This document shows, piece by piece, positions 24,852 through 32,923 of a DNA stretch of 64,000 nucleotides. The notes under the pieces were generated by a model. The model searched no databases, was not told the DNA's origin, and saw only the letters and a program-made list of their open reading frames with translations. Both the position numbers and the translations under genes were made by a program. How positions within the stretch are numbered: position 1 is the stretch's first letter; every line of letters starts with the position of its first letter. The DNA is from Streptomyces sp. NBC_01381. Its GTDB lineage: Bacteria > Actinomycetota > Actinomycetes > Streptomycetales > Streptomycetaceae. The stretch is taken from contig NZ_JAPEPI010000001.1 in the NCBI RefSeq assembly GCF_026340305.1, positions 1,240,001 to 1,304,000 on the forward strand, given 5' to 3'.

Positions 24852-25457
24852 TCAGTCGCGGGGGAAGTCGTCGGTCTTGAGGACGAGGTCGGCCGGCGTG
24901 CAGGTCAGGTCGACCTCGTAGCCGAAGGAGAACGGGAGATCGCTGGCATAGTCGATGCCGTTGTCGCCCTCCTTGGGGCAGGTGTAGAGGTGACACTGGC
25001 CCTCGTACGGATCCACGATCAGATAGGCAGGGACTCCGGCTGTGGCGTATGCGTACTTCTTGGCGTAGTAGTCGTTCTCGGCAGTGCCCTTGGAGATGAC
25101 CTCGGCGACGAATTCGACGTCCTTGTACTGCCAACCGCGCTCATGATTCCACTGTGCCCCGTCCCGCAGTTTCGCCACGTCCGGGCAGAAGCCGTTCTGG
25201 TGTCCGGGGAAATCGATGCGCACGTCGGAGAGCACCATCACATCCATGCCGAACCTGTCCTCCAGGGCTCGGACGATTCGGCGAATGATCTGCCAGTGCG
25301 TGTTCCGCTGCGGCGTCATGAAGACGGCTCCCCCGACGATCTCGACTCGGTAGCCTTCGAGGAAGTGGTCTCGCCCGAGCGCCTTGAACAGTGCGTCCAA
25401 GCCGTTCCTGTCGCCGATCTCGGCCATTTCGATCCTGTCGGTGTCTACGACGGTCAT
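24852..25457 (-). CDS. Uma2-family (DUF820) putative endonuclease
   Basis: 201 aa from the ATG at 25457 (GGAGGAG six bases upstream). The PD-(D/E)XK-like pattern shows as FCPDVAKLR with FVAEVISKGT and downstream KKYAYATAGVPAYLIVDP. Uma2 proteins are abundant in streptomycetes and their cellular role is unclear; a nuclease fold is established, activity is not. It stands alone next to the aldo/keto reductase. Confidence 0.88.
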   Translation of the reverse strand: MTVVDTDRIEMAEIGDRNGLDALFKALGRDHFLEGYRVEIVGGAVFMTPQRNTHWQIIRRIVRALEDRFGMDVMVLSDVRIDFPGHQNGFCPDVAKLRDGAQWNHERGWQYKDVEFVAEVISKGTAENDYYAKKYAYATAGVPAYLIVDPYEGQCHLYTCPKEGDNGIDYASDLPFSFGYEVDLTCTPADLVLKTDDFPRD

Positions 25458-25538
25458 CGTGGCGCTCCTCCCCGGCTGCCCCACAGTTGAGTACAGCCGC
25501 GCAGTACAACGATACGCACGGAGCCAAGGTCACGTCCG

Positions 25539-26081
25539 TCACGAACCGCCCATCCACCCCGCCGCGTCGAGCCGGAACGCCTCCGGTGGGACGACGGTGC
25601 GGAGGTCGTCCTCCATGGCGCGGAGGCGTCGCGTGCCCAACTGCCTCGCCCACTCCGCGTGCAGCTCCTCGAAGATCGCCGCCGAACGGGCGAGCGCGTC
25701 GATGCCGTGCGGCGTCAGCCGGACCAGCTTGCGGCGGGCGTCGGCGGGGTCGTCGGTGCGTGCCGCGTAGCCGAGGGCGATGAGGCGGTCGATCGTCTTG
25801 CCCGCGGCCTGCTTGGAGACGCCGAGCCGTCGCCCGACCTCACTGGCGCTGGCGCCCTGCATCCCGATGGCCTGCATGGCGAAGCCGTGCGCGGGGCGGG
25901 CGTCCGGGTGCCCCTGCCGGGCCAGCTCGGCGTGCAGCTGGTCGATGAGGGTGCGGAACCCGGCGAAGAGGAGCAGGGGCAGCTCGTAGCCCCGCCCGTC
26001 GCTCTCAGGATTCTCCGAGGAATCCCCCTTGCGGGAATCGTCAACCTGGTTTACCTTCTTATCGTCAACCACGTTGTCCAT
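25539..26081 (-). CDS. MarR-family regulator
   Basis: 180 aa from the ATG at 26081. Core: HGFAMQAIGMQGASASEVGRRLGVSKQAAGKTIDRLIALGYAAR with wing DDPADARRKLVRLT. The first 45 residues are charged and probably flexible. It is head-to-head with the AhpD-like gene, with only 15 bases between the two start codons. A 15-bp near-palindrome at 26040-26054 inside its own 5' coding end is a plausible operator. Confidence 0.88.
   Translation of the reverse strand: MDNVVDDKKVNQVDDSRKGDSSENPESDGRGYELPLLLFAGFRTLIDQLHAELARQGHPDARPAHGFAMQAIGMQGASASEVGRRLGVSKQAAGKTIDRLIALGYAARTDDPADARRKLVRLTPHGIDALARSAAIFEELHAEWARQLGTRRLRAMEDDLRTVVPPEAFRLDAAGWMGGS
26040..26054. promoter_or_regulatory. Operator-like palindrome inside MarR gene start
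   Basis: GTCAACC-T-GGTTTAC is an inverted repeat with one mismatch; GTCAACC recurs at 26065-26071. It lies 43-57 bases upstream of the AhpD-like start, where that gene's promoter should be. Confidence 0.5.
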
Positions 26082-26096
26082 CGTAAGGGGTACCTC

Positions 26097-26603
26097 TTGT
26101 TCGCTGAGCACACTGTGGAGACCGCACCGGCCGAGTCGCGCGCCGCGATGGAGCGCACGGCAGCCGCCTTCGGCAAAACCCCGAGTGCGGTGGCGCGCCT
26201 CGCCGAGTCACCCGAACTCCTCAATGGCTTCCTGGAGTTGAGCGCGAGCTTCGAGCGCTCGACGCTGGAGCCGGTGGCCCGGGAGGTCGTCATCATGACG
26301 ATCGCCGTACGCAACGACTGCCACATCTGCGTCACCATGCACACGGGGAAGCTGCGCAAGCTGGGCGCGGGGACGGGGCTGATCACCGCGCTGCGGGAGG
26401 GCCGGGCCCTGGAGGATGAACGGCTCGAAGCCGTACGGCAGTTCACGCTGGAGGTCCTTGCGACCGCGGGCGGTGTCGATGATGAGCAGCTGAAGGCGTT
26501 CCTGTCCCACGGCTACACGGAGCGGAACGCGTTGGAGGTCGTGCTCGGCATCGGTACGTACACGATGTCGACGTTGGCGAATCGGCTTACGCGGGCCACG
26601 TGA
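26097..26603 (+). CDS. Carboxymuconolactone decarboxylase/AhpD-like protein
   Basis: 168 aa from a TTG at 26097, with AAGGGG six bases upstream; GTG at 26112 is an alternative. The AhpD-fold redox motif appears as NDCHICVTMHTGKLRKLG: a CxxC pair followed by His, as in alkylhydroperoxidase-like proteins. The rest is all-helical (AVRQFTLEVLATAGG and HGYTERNALEVVLGIGTYT). It is probably a peroxidase-like or thiol-disulfide protein under control of the divergent MarR. Confidence 0.88.
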   Translation: MFAEHTVETAPAESRAAMERTAAAFGKTPSAVARLAESPELLNGFLELSASFERSTLEPVAREVVIMTIAVRNDCHICVTMHTGKLRKLGAGTGLITALREGRALEDERLEAVRQFTLEVLATAGGVDDEQLKAFLSHGYTERNALEVVLGIGTYTMSTLANRLTRAT

Positions 26604-26977
26604 GGGCGGGGCGGGGCTGGCCCCGTCGCCGCCTGCCGGGTATCCGACTGCTGGGATTCTTTCGCTTCCTTCTGGTGGCGGATGACTGTTTCAGCATCAA
26701 ATTGACACTTTCGCCCGCTCTATTCCGATGTTGAGTATGCCGGTGTCATGCTGGCGCCAACGACCCGCACGGGCCAACTCGGCGCAATGAACGGGGAGTT
26801 GAGCGTCAGCCGCGGCCCAGTCCTCGCCCGGCGGGCGGCAGACGGCAGGCTCCGGGGATGCCCCCGGAGCCGCCCCGCCGTCGTCGGCCCGTCGTGCCGT
26901 TGTCTGCATCACTGCGGATGCCCAGGGGGCTGCCTGCCCCCGCCGACAGGATGCGGACGCGGAAAGGGGACATCCTG
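26604..26977. other. Intergenic region upstream of secreted DUF11/RTX-like gene
   Basis: 374 bases. It holds an AT-richer stretch with a TTGACA at 26702-26707 that may be a -35 element (the -10 is weak). A strong hairpin lies in the leader: GGCTCCGGGG (26848-26857) with CCCCGGAGCC (26862-26871), 107 bases before the gene start. Nothing else was seen. Confidence 0.5.
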
Positions 26978-28159
26978 ATGTCTTCGACCACGCACTCCCG
27001 GTCCTTACCGCGCAGACTGCGCACCCGGCTGACCGTCCTGGTCTCCGCCCTCGCGCTGGCCCTGTACGGAATGCTCGCCGTCGCCGGACCCGCGCACGCG
27101 GACGATCACATCCAGATCACCGACTCGGCCGACCCGGTCCCGGCCAACATCCCGTACGACTACATCGTGACCATCCCCGAGCCGCTGTTCGAGGGCGGCT
27201 TCGGCGATGCCACCATCGACCTCAGTGGCGCCGCGGCCACCTTCACCGGAGCCGTCACCTCCAACAACGTGTCCTTGTCGTGCAGCGCGTCCGGCACCCA
27301 CGCGTCCTGCTTCCCGCAGTTCAACCCGGGAAATGACCCCATCACCATCACCGCGACGGTGCTGCCGACCGCTGCCGGGATCGTCACTGCCGACGCCGAG
27401 CTGGTGGGCATGGGGCCCCTCGGGTCCGCCAGCACCACCACCACGATCGGCCCCGGAGGGCCCAGCGGCGCCGACCTGTCCACGGCCGTCTCCGACACCC
27501 CCGACCCAGTCGCGCTCGGCGACTCCTTCACCGACACCGTGACCGTCGCCAACAACGGCCCAGGCGCCGCCACTTCGGTCGATACCTCCGTCACCTACAC
27601 GGGCGCCGCGGTCTCCGTGGGCAGCGTGTCCTCCAGCCAGGGCACCTGCACGCCCAGCGGCTCCACGGTGAACTGTTCCCTGGGTTCGCTGGCCGCCAGC
27701 GGCTCGGCCACCGTGACGGTCACCGTTGAACCCGCCGCCACCGGCACCGTCACCGCGACGGCCACCAGCAGCGCCGTCGAGGACGACCCGACGCCCGGCA
27801 ACAACAGCGACTCCGAGTCCACCACCGTCAACAACGCCAACGGCTGCACGATCACGGGCACCGGCGGCGCCGACACGATCAACGGCACCGTCGACAGCGA
27901 CGTGATCTGCGCGCTGGGCGGCAACGACACCGTGAACGCCGACAACGCCGACGACACCGTCTACGGGGGCGCCGGAAACGACACCCTCAATGGCGGCAAC
28001 GGCGAAGACACCCTCAACGGTGGCGACGGCGACGACACCCTGAACGGGAACAACGGCAACGACACCATCAACGCCGGGCCCGGGGACGACACCGCCGACG
28101 GCGGCAACGGAACGGACACGTGCCCCGGCACTGAGCACCCGACCAGCTGCACCGCCTAG
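26978..28159 (+). CDS. Secreted DUF11 protein with RTX-like Asp/Gly repeats
   Basis: 393 aa; the ATG at 26978 follows GAAAGGGGA. A Sec signal peptide spans residues 1-45, with cleavage expected near PAHADDH. Residues 45-180 form a beta-rich domain. Residues 180-305 are a DUF11-like beta-sandwich (PDPVALGDSFTDTVTVANNG). Residues 310-385 hold about eight nonapeptide-like repeats (GGAGNDTLNGGNGEDTLNG) like calcium-binding RTX beta-rolls, ending TCPGTEHPTSCTA. RTX repeats usually go with type I secretion, but here the protein has a Sec signal and no C-terminal secretion region. It is probably a calcium-stabilised extracellular or wall protein. Confidence 0.87.
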   Translation: MSSTTHSRSLPRRLRTRLTVLVSALALALYGMLAVAGPAHADDHIQITDSADPVPANIPYDYIVTIPEPLFEGGFGDATIDLSGAAATFTGAVTSNNVSLSCSASGTHASCFPQFNPGNDPITITATVLPTAAGIVTADAELVGMGPLGSASTTTTIGPGGPSGADLSTAVSDTPDPVALGDSFTDTVTVANNGPGAATSVDTSVTYTGAAVSVGSVSSSQGTCTPSGSTVNCSLGSLAASGSATVTVTVEPAATGTVTATATSSAVEDDPTPGNNSDSESTTVNNANGCTITGTGGADTINGTVDSDVICALGGNDTVNADNADDTVYGGAGNDTLNGGNGEDTLNGGDGDDTLNGNNGNDTINAGPGDDTADGGNGTDTCPGTEHPTSCTA

Positions 28160-28188
28160 TTTTTGCCCCCCCCCGCACCACCGCGTGA

Positions 28189-28221
28189 CACTGCCCCAGC
28201 CGGCCACTGGTTGGGGCAGTG
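28189..28221. terminator. Bidirectional terminator
   Basis: CACTGCCCCA (28189-28198) and TGGGGCAGTG (28212-28221) form a perfect 10-bp stem between the convergent RTX-like and DUF397 genes. A T5 run lies just after the RTX-like stop. Confidence 0.9.
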
Positions 28222-28236
28222 GTGTGCCCCCGGCGG

Positions 28237-28584
28237 TTACGCGGTGGCGTGGGCGAGGAATGCGGTCCAGGCGGTGGGGGTGAGCGTGAGGTGGGGGAGG
28301 GTGGGGGCCTTGGAGTCGCGGATGTGGATGGCGGTGGGGGTTGCGGCTGCCTCTAGGCATTCGCCGTCGCCGCTGCTGTGGCTGGACTTGGTCCAGTCGG
28401 GGGCCACCTCGACGCATTCGCCCTCGCTGCCGCTGTAGCTGGACTTGCCCCAGTGGACGGCGGCTTCGACGCACTCTCCCTGCTCGCTGCTGTAGCTGGA
28501 CTTGTTCCAGGAGAGGGCTGCCTCGACGCATTCGCCCTCGTCGCCGCTGTAGCTGCTCTTGAACCAGTCGAGCTCCATGCTCAT
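28237..28584 (-). CDS. DUF397 protein with four tandem units
   Basis: 115 aa. The usual DUF397 motif (W-x-KSSYS-x-x-EGECVEVA) occurs four times, at about residues 7, 26, 45 and 64: DWFKSSYSGDEGECVEAA, SWNKSSYSSEQGECVEAA, HWGKSSYSGSEGECVEVA and DWTKSSHSSGDGECLEAA. The single conserved tail (IHIRDSK...W..FLA) follows. Most family members have one or two motifs. Its ATG overlaps the stop of the XRE gene (ATGA). DUF397 proteins pair with XRE/DUF5753 regulators, probably as antagonists. Confidence 0.92.
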   Translation of the reverse strand: MSMELDWFKSSYSGDEGECVEAALSWNKSSYSSEQGECVEAAVHWGKSSYSGSEGECVEVAPDWTKSSHSSGDGECLEAAATPTAIHIRDSKAPTLPHLTLTPTAWTAFLAHATA

Positions 28585-29387
28585 AGTGTCTCTGCCGCCT
28601 CTTCGATCAGCCTCGCGGACTCGTCAGGGTTGAGAGCCTGTGCTCGCAGAATGCCATACCGTGCGAACAGGCTTCCCAGGTCCGGCTGTTCGCAGATGAA
28701 GTAGCCGCCCCTCGGGCCCTCGACGTAGGCGAGCTGGCGATGCTCGGCTGATTCCAGAAGGATCATGGGCCCGTTCAGCCCCGCATGGGCTTGCCGGTCG
28801 TGCGGCATGACCTGGATCTCGACATGGCGCAAGCGGCCGATGCCGAGGATGTGGTGCAACTGTTCTTTGAGAGCCATGGGCCCACCCAGCGGCCGTGCGA
28901 GCGTGCTCTGTTCCAGTACGTAGCTAATGACGGGCGCTGGCTTGCGCTGGAATAGCTGTTGGCGCGCTAGTCGAGCTGTCACCCGCTGCTCGATCTCGTC
29001 GTCGTCCAGCGCCGGGCAATGGCAGTTGTAGATCGCCCGCGCATACGCCTCCGTCTGGAGCGAACCGGGGATCACATGGCTCTGGTACACGTGAAGGGCG
29101 GACGCCTGCCTCTCCTCGGCGAGGTAATCCTCGGTCCACGGCCGAAGCCCGCTCTCCCTGAACTCCTTCTCCGCGAGCAGCAGAAGTGCACCTTGTGCAC
29201 TCAGTACCTCGTCCGCGATCTCGACGAGCGTGCCCCTCGGCGGCCGCTCTCCCCGCTCCACCATCGCCACCTGCGACTTGGAGTACTGGACATGCGAGCC
29301 CAGCGCCTCCTGCGTAATCCCGGCCCGCTCGCGGAAGAACCGCAGCAGCGCGCCGAACGTCTCCGACCCGCGTTCACCTGAGTGCAC
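28581..29387 (-). CDS. XRE-family regulator with DUF5753
   Basis: 268 aa from the GTG at 29387, which has GGGGAGGA five bases upstream. The HTH is at residues 8-65 (LLRFFRERAGITQEALGSHVQYSKSQVAMVERGERPP). The C-terminal DUF5753 domain covers about 80-260, with HVYQSHVIPGSLQTEAYARA and GPMILLESAEHRQLAYVEG. It is translationally coupled to the DUF397 gene. In Streptomyces such pairs affect development and antibiotic production. GTGCAC hexamers cluster around its start (29381-29387, 29401-29407) and may be operators. Confidence 0.93.
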   Translation of the reverse strand: MHSGERGSETFGALLRFFRERAGITQEALGSHVQYSKSQVAMVERGERPPRGTLVEIADEVLSAQGALLLLAEKEFRESGLRPWTEDYLAEERQASALHVYQSHVIPGSLQTEAYARAIYNCHCPALDDDEIEQRVTARLARQQLFQRKPAPVISYVLEQSTLARPLGGPMALKEQLHHILGIGRLRHVEIQVMPHDRQAHAGLNGPMILLESAEHRQLAYVEGPRGGYFICEQPDLGSLFARYGILRAQALNPDESARLIEEAAETL

Positions 29388-29470
29388 AACATCCTCCCCA
29401 AGTGCACAGCCCTGCACGGCCCTTGTGTGGCCCTGGTCACAGTATGTGAGCAGCCGGAAGCATTCGGCGC

Positions 29471-29884
29471 ATGAACCTGAAAACTCCACCCCCCGCCCCG
29501 GTCCACGACTGGATCCCCAGGTCAGGCCACGCCCTGCGTCACGCGGGCATCCACTTCGACGCGATCCGCATCGGTGGCGCGCTGGGTGAGCAAGTCGCCT
29601 ACGAACTCATGCAGTTCACGGATTTCGAGGCGGGCCCGATCGTCCGCGAGGCGACGGGCGCGCGCAATCTGTACTTCCTGCTACCGGCGGGGGGCGCCGC
29701 CCGGCACGTATGGCGGGACGGCGCGCGGGCCATCGGCAGGGAGGGGAGAAGTGTGGCCTTCGTCGGCGTACCGGCACTGCGGGGCAACACCTGGCCGCTG
29801 GACTGGCGGTCGCCGCCGACCGCTGAAGTGCCGTTCGTGGAGGCGGAGTTGTTGCACGAGGCGGTGAGATGTGCTGTACGGTGA
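29471..29884 (+). CDS. Hypothetical protein, Streptomyces-type
   Basis: 137 aa. No named domain. Features are an alpha/beta N-terminus (HAGIHFDAIRIGGALGEQVA), a hydrophobic strand (NLYFLLPAGGAARHVW) and the motif VAFVGVPALRGNTWPLDWRS. Short proteins ending in this NTWPLDW pattern accompany XRE-DUF397 pairs in my memory. It is divergent from the XRE gene and ends just before the HTH protein. Confidence 0.75.
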   Translation: MNLKTPPPAPVHDWIPRSGHALRHAGIHFDAIRIGGALGEQVAYELMQFTDFEAGPIVREATGARNLYFLLPAGGAARHVWRDGARAIGREGRSVAFVGVPALRGNTWPLDWRSPPTAEVPFVEAELLHEAVRCAVR

Positions 29885-29969
29885 GCGCGTCATCACACTC
29901 CGTGTCCACTCGGGCGCGGAGCGGTCCTCGGAGGTGCTTGCGACACCGCCCGAGGACCTTCACCACCGA

Positions 29970-30926
29970 ATGGATCAGAGGTCCACCGGGATGCTTCGGC
30001 ATGCTATCGCGCCCACGCGGCGCTACACGAAGGCTTCGCACGACGTCGTACGGCATCAGGCCCTGAACAGCGACGCGAAGATTCTGCTCCTGTACGTGCA
30101 GGGGCTCTCGGAGGCGGATGCCGCCGCCCACTCCCTCGGAGAACACGCGGCACGGCTCGGCATCAAGGGCCGCGCCTACCAGCGGGCCAAACAACTCCTC
30201 GGCGAATACGGCTACTTGCACGCCTGGCGCTGGCAGGGCGAGCGCGGCCGCTGGGTCACGGAGCAGCTCCTGGCGAACATCACCCTCACGCGTGAGGAGG
30301 CGTCGGCGGTCCGGGCGGGAGGCGCACCTCCGAGTGAGCGCCCGCCGACGGTCGGCGGTCCGGGCGTGCGGAACGTCGGGGGCTCTTTACCGGTAGAAGA
30401 ACTACCGGAGAAGAACCTTCCCCACCCCCCACCCCAAGAGCCGCCGCTTGCGGAAGGCGAGGGTGAGAGTGAGGGCGACGATGAACTGGCAGAGGCGGAA
30501 CGGGTGTTGCTGTCGCTGCGGCACGTGAACCGTGACCTGCTGCTGGGGGTGCGCGAGGCGCGGGGGCTGGCGAACGCGGCGGCGGAGTGGTTGCGGCGAG
30601 GCGTCTCGGCGGGTGACTTGCGGCGCGCGCTGACGGTGGGGCTGCCTGCGGGTGGGGTGCGGTCGGCGGTGGGGTTCGTCAGGCACAGGTTGGTGCAGAA
30701 GCTGCCGGTGGAGGCGGCGGTGGATGCCCCTCCGGGGGCGACACCGGCTGGGCTGGTGACGTGCGTGGGGCCGGGTGCCGAGCATGTCTTCAGGCCGGTG
30801 GGCGAGGAGACGCGGTGCGGGCGGTGCAGGGTGGTGGGGGCGGGGGCGTCAGCCGCGGGTGCTGGCACTGGGCCTCAGCCTCAACCACCGTCGTGGCGCG
30901 ATCGGCTTGCCGGCGCTGCGGGGTGA
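29970..30926 (+). CDS. Helix-turn-helix domain protein
   Basis: 318 aa from the ATG at 29970; an upstream start at 29871 and another at 29991 are possible. Residues 10-110 look like a winged-helix (LNSDAKILLLYVQGL, then RAYQRAKQLLGEYGYLHAWRW), similar to the N-terminus of plasmid and phage replication initiators. A Pro/Glu-rich linker follows. The C-terminal part (VLLSLRHVNRDLLLGVREARGL and LRRALTVGLPAG) ends in a possible zinc site with two cysteines (ETRCGRCRVVG). Probable DNA-binding protein of accessory origin. Confidence 0.72.
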   Translation: MDQRSTGMLRHAIAPTRRYTKASHDVVRHQALNSDAKILLLYVQGLSEADAAAHSLGEHAARLGIKGRAYQRAKQLLGEYGYLHAWRWQGERGRWVTEQLLANITLTREEASAVRAGGAPPSERPPTVGGPGVRNVGGSLPVEELPEKNLPHPPPQEPPLAEGEGESEGDDELAEAERVLLSLRHVNRDLLLGVREARGLANAAAEWLRRGVSAGDLRRALTVGLPAGGVRSAVGFVRHRLVQKLPVEAAVDAPPGATPAGLVTCVGPGAEHVFRPVGEETRCGRCRVVGAGASAAGAGTGPQPQPPSWRDRLAGAAG

Positions 30927-30930
30927 GGGT

Positions 30931-32790
30931 TCAGGCCTCGGCTTCTGCGATCTGGCGGCGCAGGGCTTCGGCTTCGTCGGTGCGGCCGCTTTCCTCCAGC
31001 AGGATGGCGAGGTTGTGCGCGGCGTTGGGGTCGCCGTTGTTGTGGGCGTGGCGGTAGAGCTGTTCGGCTTCGTCGGTGCGGCCGGTCTCTGCGAGGAGGA
31101 TGGCGAGGTTGTACGTGGCGTCGGGGTCGCCGTTGTTGTGGGCGTGGCGGTAGAGCTGTTCGGCTTCGTCGGTGTGTCCAGCCTTGTTCAGGAGGATGGC
31201 GAGGTTGTTGGCGGCGTTGGGGTGGCCGTTGTTGTGGGCGTGGCGGTAGAGGTGCTCGGCTTCGTCGGTGCGGCCGGTCTCTGCGAGGAGGATGGCGAGG
31301 TTGTTGGCGGCGTTGGGGTGGCCGTTGTTGTGGGCGTGGCGGTAGAGGTGCTCGGCTTCGTCGGTGCGGCCGGTCTCTGCGAGGAGGATGGCGAGGTTGT
31401 ACGCGGCGTTGGGGTGGCCGTTGTTGTGGGCGTGGCGGTAGAGGTGCTCGGCTTCGTCGGTGCGGCCGGTCTCTGCGAGGAGGATGGCGAGGTTGTACGT
31501 GGCGTCGGGGTCGCCGTTGTTGTGGGCGTGGCGGTAGAGCTGTTCGGCTTCCTCGGTACGGCCGTCCTCTGTTAGGAGGTTGGCGAGGTTGTTGGCGGCT
31601 GCCATGTCGCTAGCCTCGACGAGCGGTCGCCAAGCCGCCTCAGCGATGCTGTGCTCGTTGGCCCGGTACGCGCTCACCCCAATGGCGAAGCCATCATCCT
31701 CATCGGCAGCGCTGCCGAGCGCCCCATCCCATGTCCATCCCGGCACGGCCGACTCCGCAGCATCCACCAGGTAGTCAAAAGCCGCCCACCGCTCCTCCGC
31801 CATCGGTACCAGCAGACTCGTCACGCCAAACCGCACGCGCGACGCCCAGTGGAAGGCCTCCTCCAAGGGCTCGGGTCGCAGCACCCGACCGCCCGCCGCA
31901 GCCAGATAGTGGTCGTGCAGCTCGGCCAGCAGTGCCTGCGGGTAGGGCCCGCGCAGACCCGTGCGCGTCAGGTCGACGGCCGCCGAAACCAGCGCCGCGC
32001 CGCGCGGATGCCCCTGCGCCGACCACGCGTGCCGCCACTCCCGCAGCAGCGCGGGCCCCGCCGCCAGATACTCCCCGATCCCGTAAGTCCCGTGGTGAGC
32101 AACGGCGTCCACGATGCGTGAGTCGTCGCAGTCGCCGGCGCGAGAGAGCTCCTCATCGCTCCACAAGCGGTTCAGGTCGACGACCTCGGCCAGCCGCAGC
32201 ACCCGCGAACCGATGCCATCCTCCTGGCCCAGGCTGAACGTCTCGTACGGCTTGAGGCGCATCGTCGCGACGACGGGGACATCGAGCCTGACGAGATCCT
32301 CGAGTACGTCCGGCTCAAGCCCCTCCGGGCCCAGGTACCGCTCCAGGTCGTCCAGCCACACGACGCACGGCACCCCGGCCCGCTCCACCACTTCTGGAGC
32401 CCGCTCCAAGTGCCCGCCTGGCGGAGGCGCCACCACCCGTCGCCCCGGCAGGACCGCCCGCACCGCCTCGTACGAAGCCCGCGTCTTCCCGGCCGTGGAG
32501 TCGCCGACGACCACGACAAGGCCGCCCCGCGCGACCGCCTCGCGCAAGACCTCGTCCACGTCCCGCTCGACGTACGGCGGCAGCTTGCTCCCGTCATCGC
32601 CGGGCCGCGCCCGATGCGCACCCGCCGCCAACGCCTCCCACTCGTCGGTGAGCGGCCAGCGGTCGGAGTCCCGCAGATAGCGCGGGAGCGATTCCTCGCT
32701 CTGCGGCGGCGACGTGATGGTCACGTTGTGCACAGTGTCGGCCTGGACGACTGCGTCCTGACGGCCACCGGAGACTGTGTTCTCCCCCAT
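30931..32790 (-). CDS. P-loop NTPase with tandem TPR-like repeats
   Basis: 619 aa. The N-terminus has a VVQADTVHNVTIT segment, resembling the VVQAG motif seen ahead of many actinobacterial conflict-system NTPases. Walker A is GDSTAGKT (about residue 97) and Walker B VVWLDDLERYL (about 145), both in a STAND/AAA-like core to about residue 380. About seven 32-residue repeats follow (NLAILLAETGRTDEAEHLYR, then HAHNNG), and the units are nearly identical even in DNA. The layout (sensor repeats on an NTPase) suggests a signalling or defence protein; no separate effector domain is visible. The ATG at 32790 has no ribosome site, so it may be leaderless. Confidence 0.85.
   Translation of the reverse strand: MGENTVSGGRQDAVVQADTVHNVTITSPPQSEESLPRYLRDSDRWPLTDEWEALAAGAHRARPGDDGSKLPPYVERDVDEVLREAVARGGLVVVVGDSTAGKTRASYEAVRAVLPGRRVVAPPPGGHLERAPEVVERAGVPCVVWLDDLERYLGPEGLEPDVLEDLVRLDVPVVATMRLKPYETFSLGQEDGIGSRVLRLAEVVDLNRLWSDEELSRAGDCDDSRIVDAVAHHGTYGIGEYLAAGPALLREWRHAWSAQGHPRGAALVSAAVDLTRTGLRGPYPQALLAELHDHYLAAAGGRVLRPEPLEEAFHWASRVRFGVTSLLVPMAEERWAAFDYLVDAAESAVPGWTWDGALGSAADEDDGFAIGVSAYRANEHSIAEAAWRPLVEASDMAAANNLANLLTEDGRTEEAEQLYRHAHNNGDPDATYNLAILLAETGRTDEAEHLYRHAHNNGHPNAAYNLAILLAETGRTDEAEHLYRHAHNNGHPNAANNLAILLAETGRTDEAEHLYRHAHNNGHPNAANNLAILLNKAGHTDEAEQLYRHAHNNGDPDATYNLAILLAETGRTDEAEQLYRHAHNNGDPNAAHNLAILLEESGRTDEAEALRRQIAEAEA
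30958..31610 (-). repeat. 96-bp near-identical coding tandem repeat
   Basis: Units beginning GTAGAG lie at 31054, 31150, 31246, 31342, 31438 and 31534, exactly 96 bp apart, with partial units on both sides. Differences are confined mostly to a few positions (TGTTGG versus TGTACG, GGGTCG versus GGGTGG, and GAGCTGTTC versus GAGGTGCTC). Each encodes one 32-residue helical repeat. Confidence 0.93.
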
Positions 32791-32923
32791 ACATAGCTAC
32801 GGTAGTCCGCTTGTCTTCAACTGCCGCTCCACGTCCCGTGATTGCCGGGGGCAAGGGTGACCCACAGGCCGCTCACAGCGCACCCCGAGGGGACTCACCG
32901 GATCCGCGCCTAGCGTCGCCGCC

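Noticed and set aside
30775..31575. A plus-strand frame of repeated Gly/Val/Phe-rich sequence opposite the NTPase repeats
   Set aside because: It is the antisense translation of the 96-bp units; the minus-strand frame has TPR-like helices and a P-loop.
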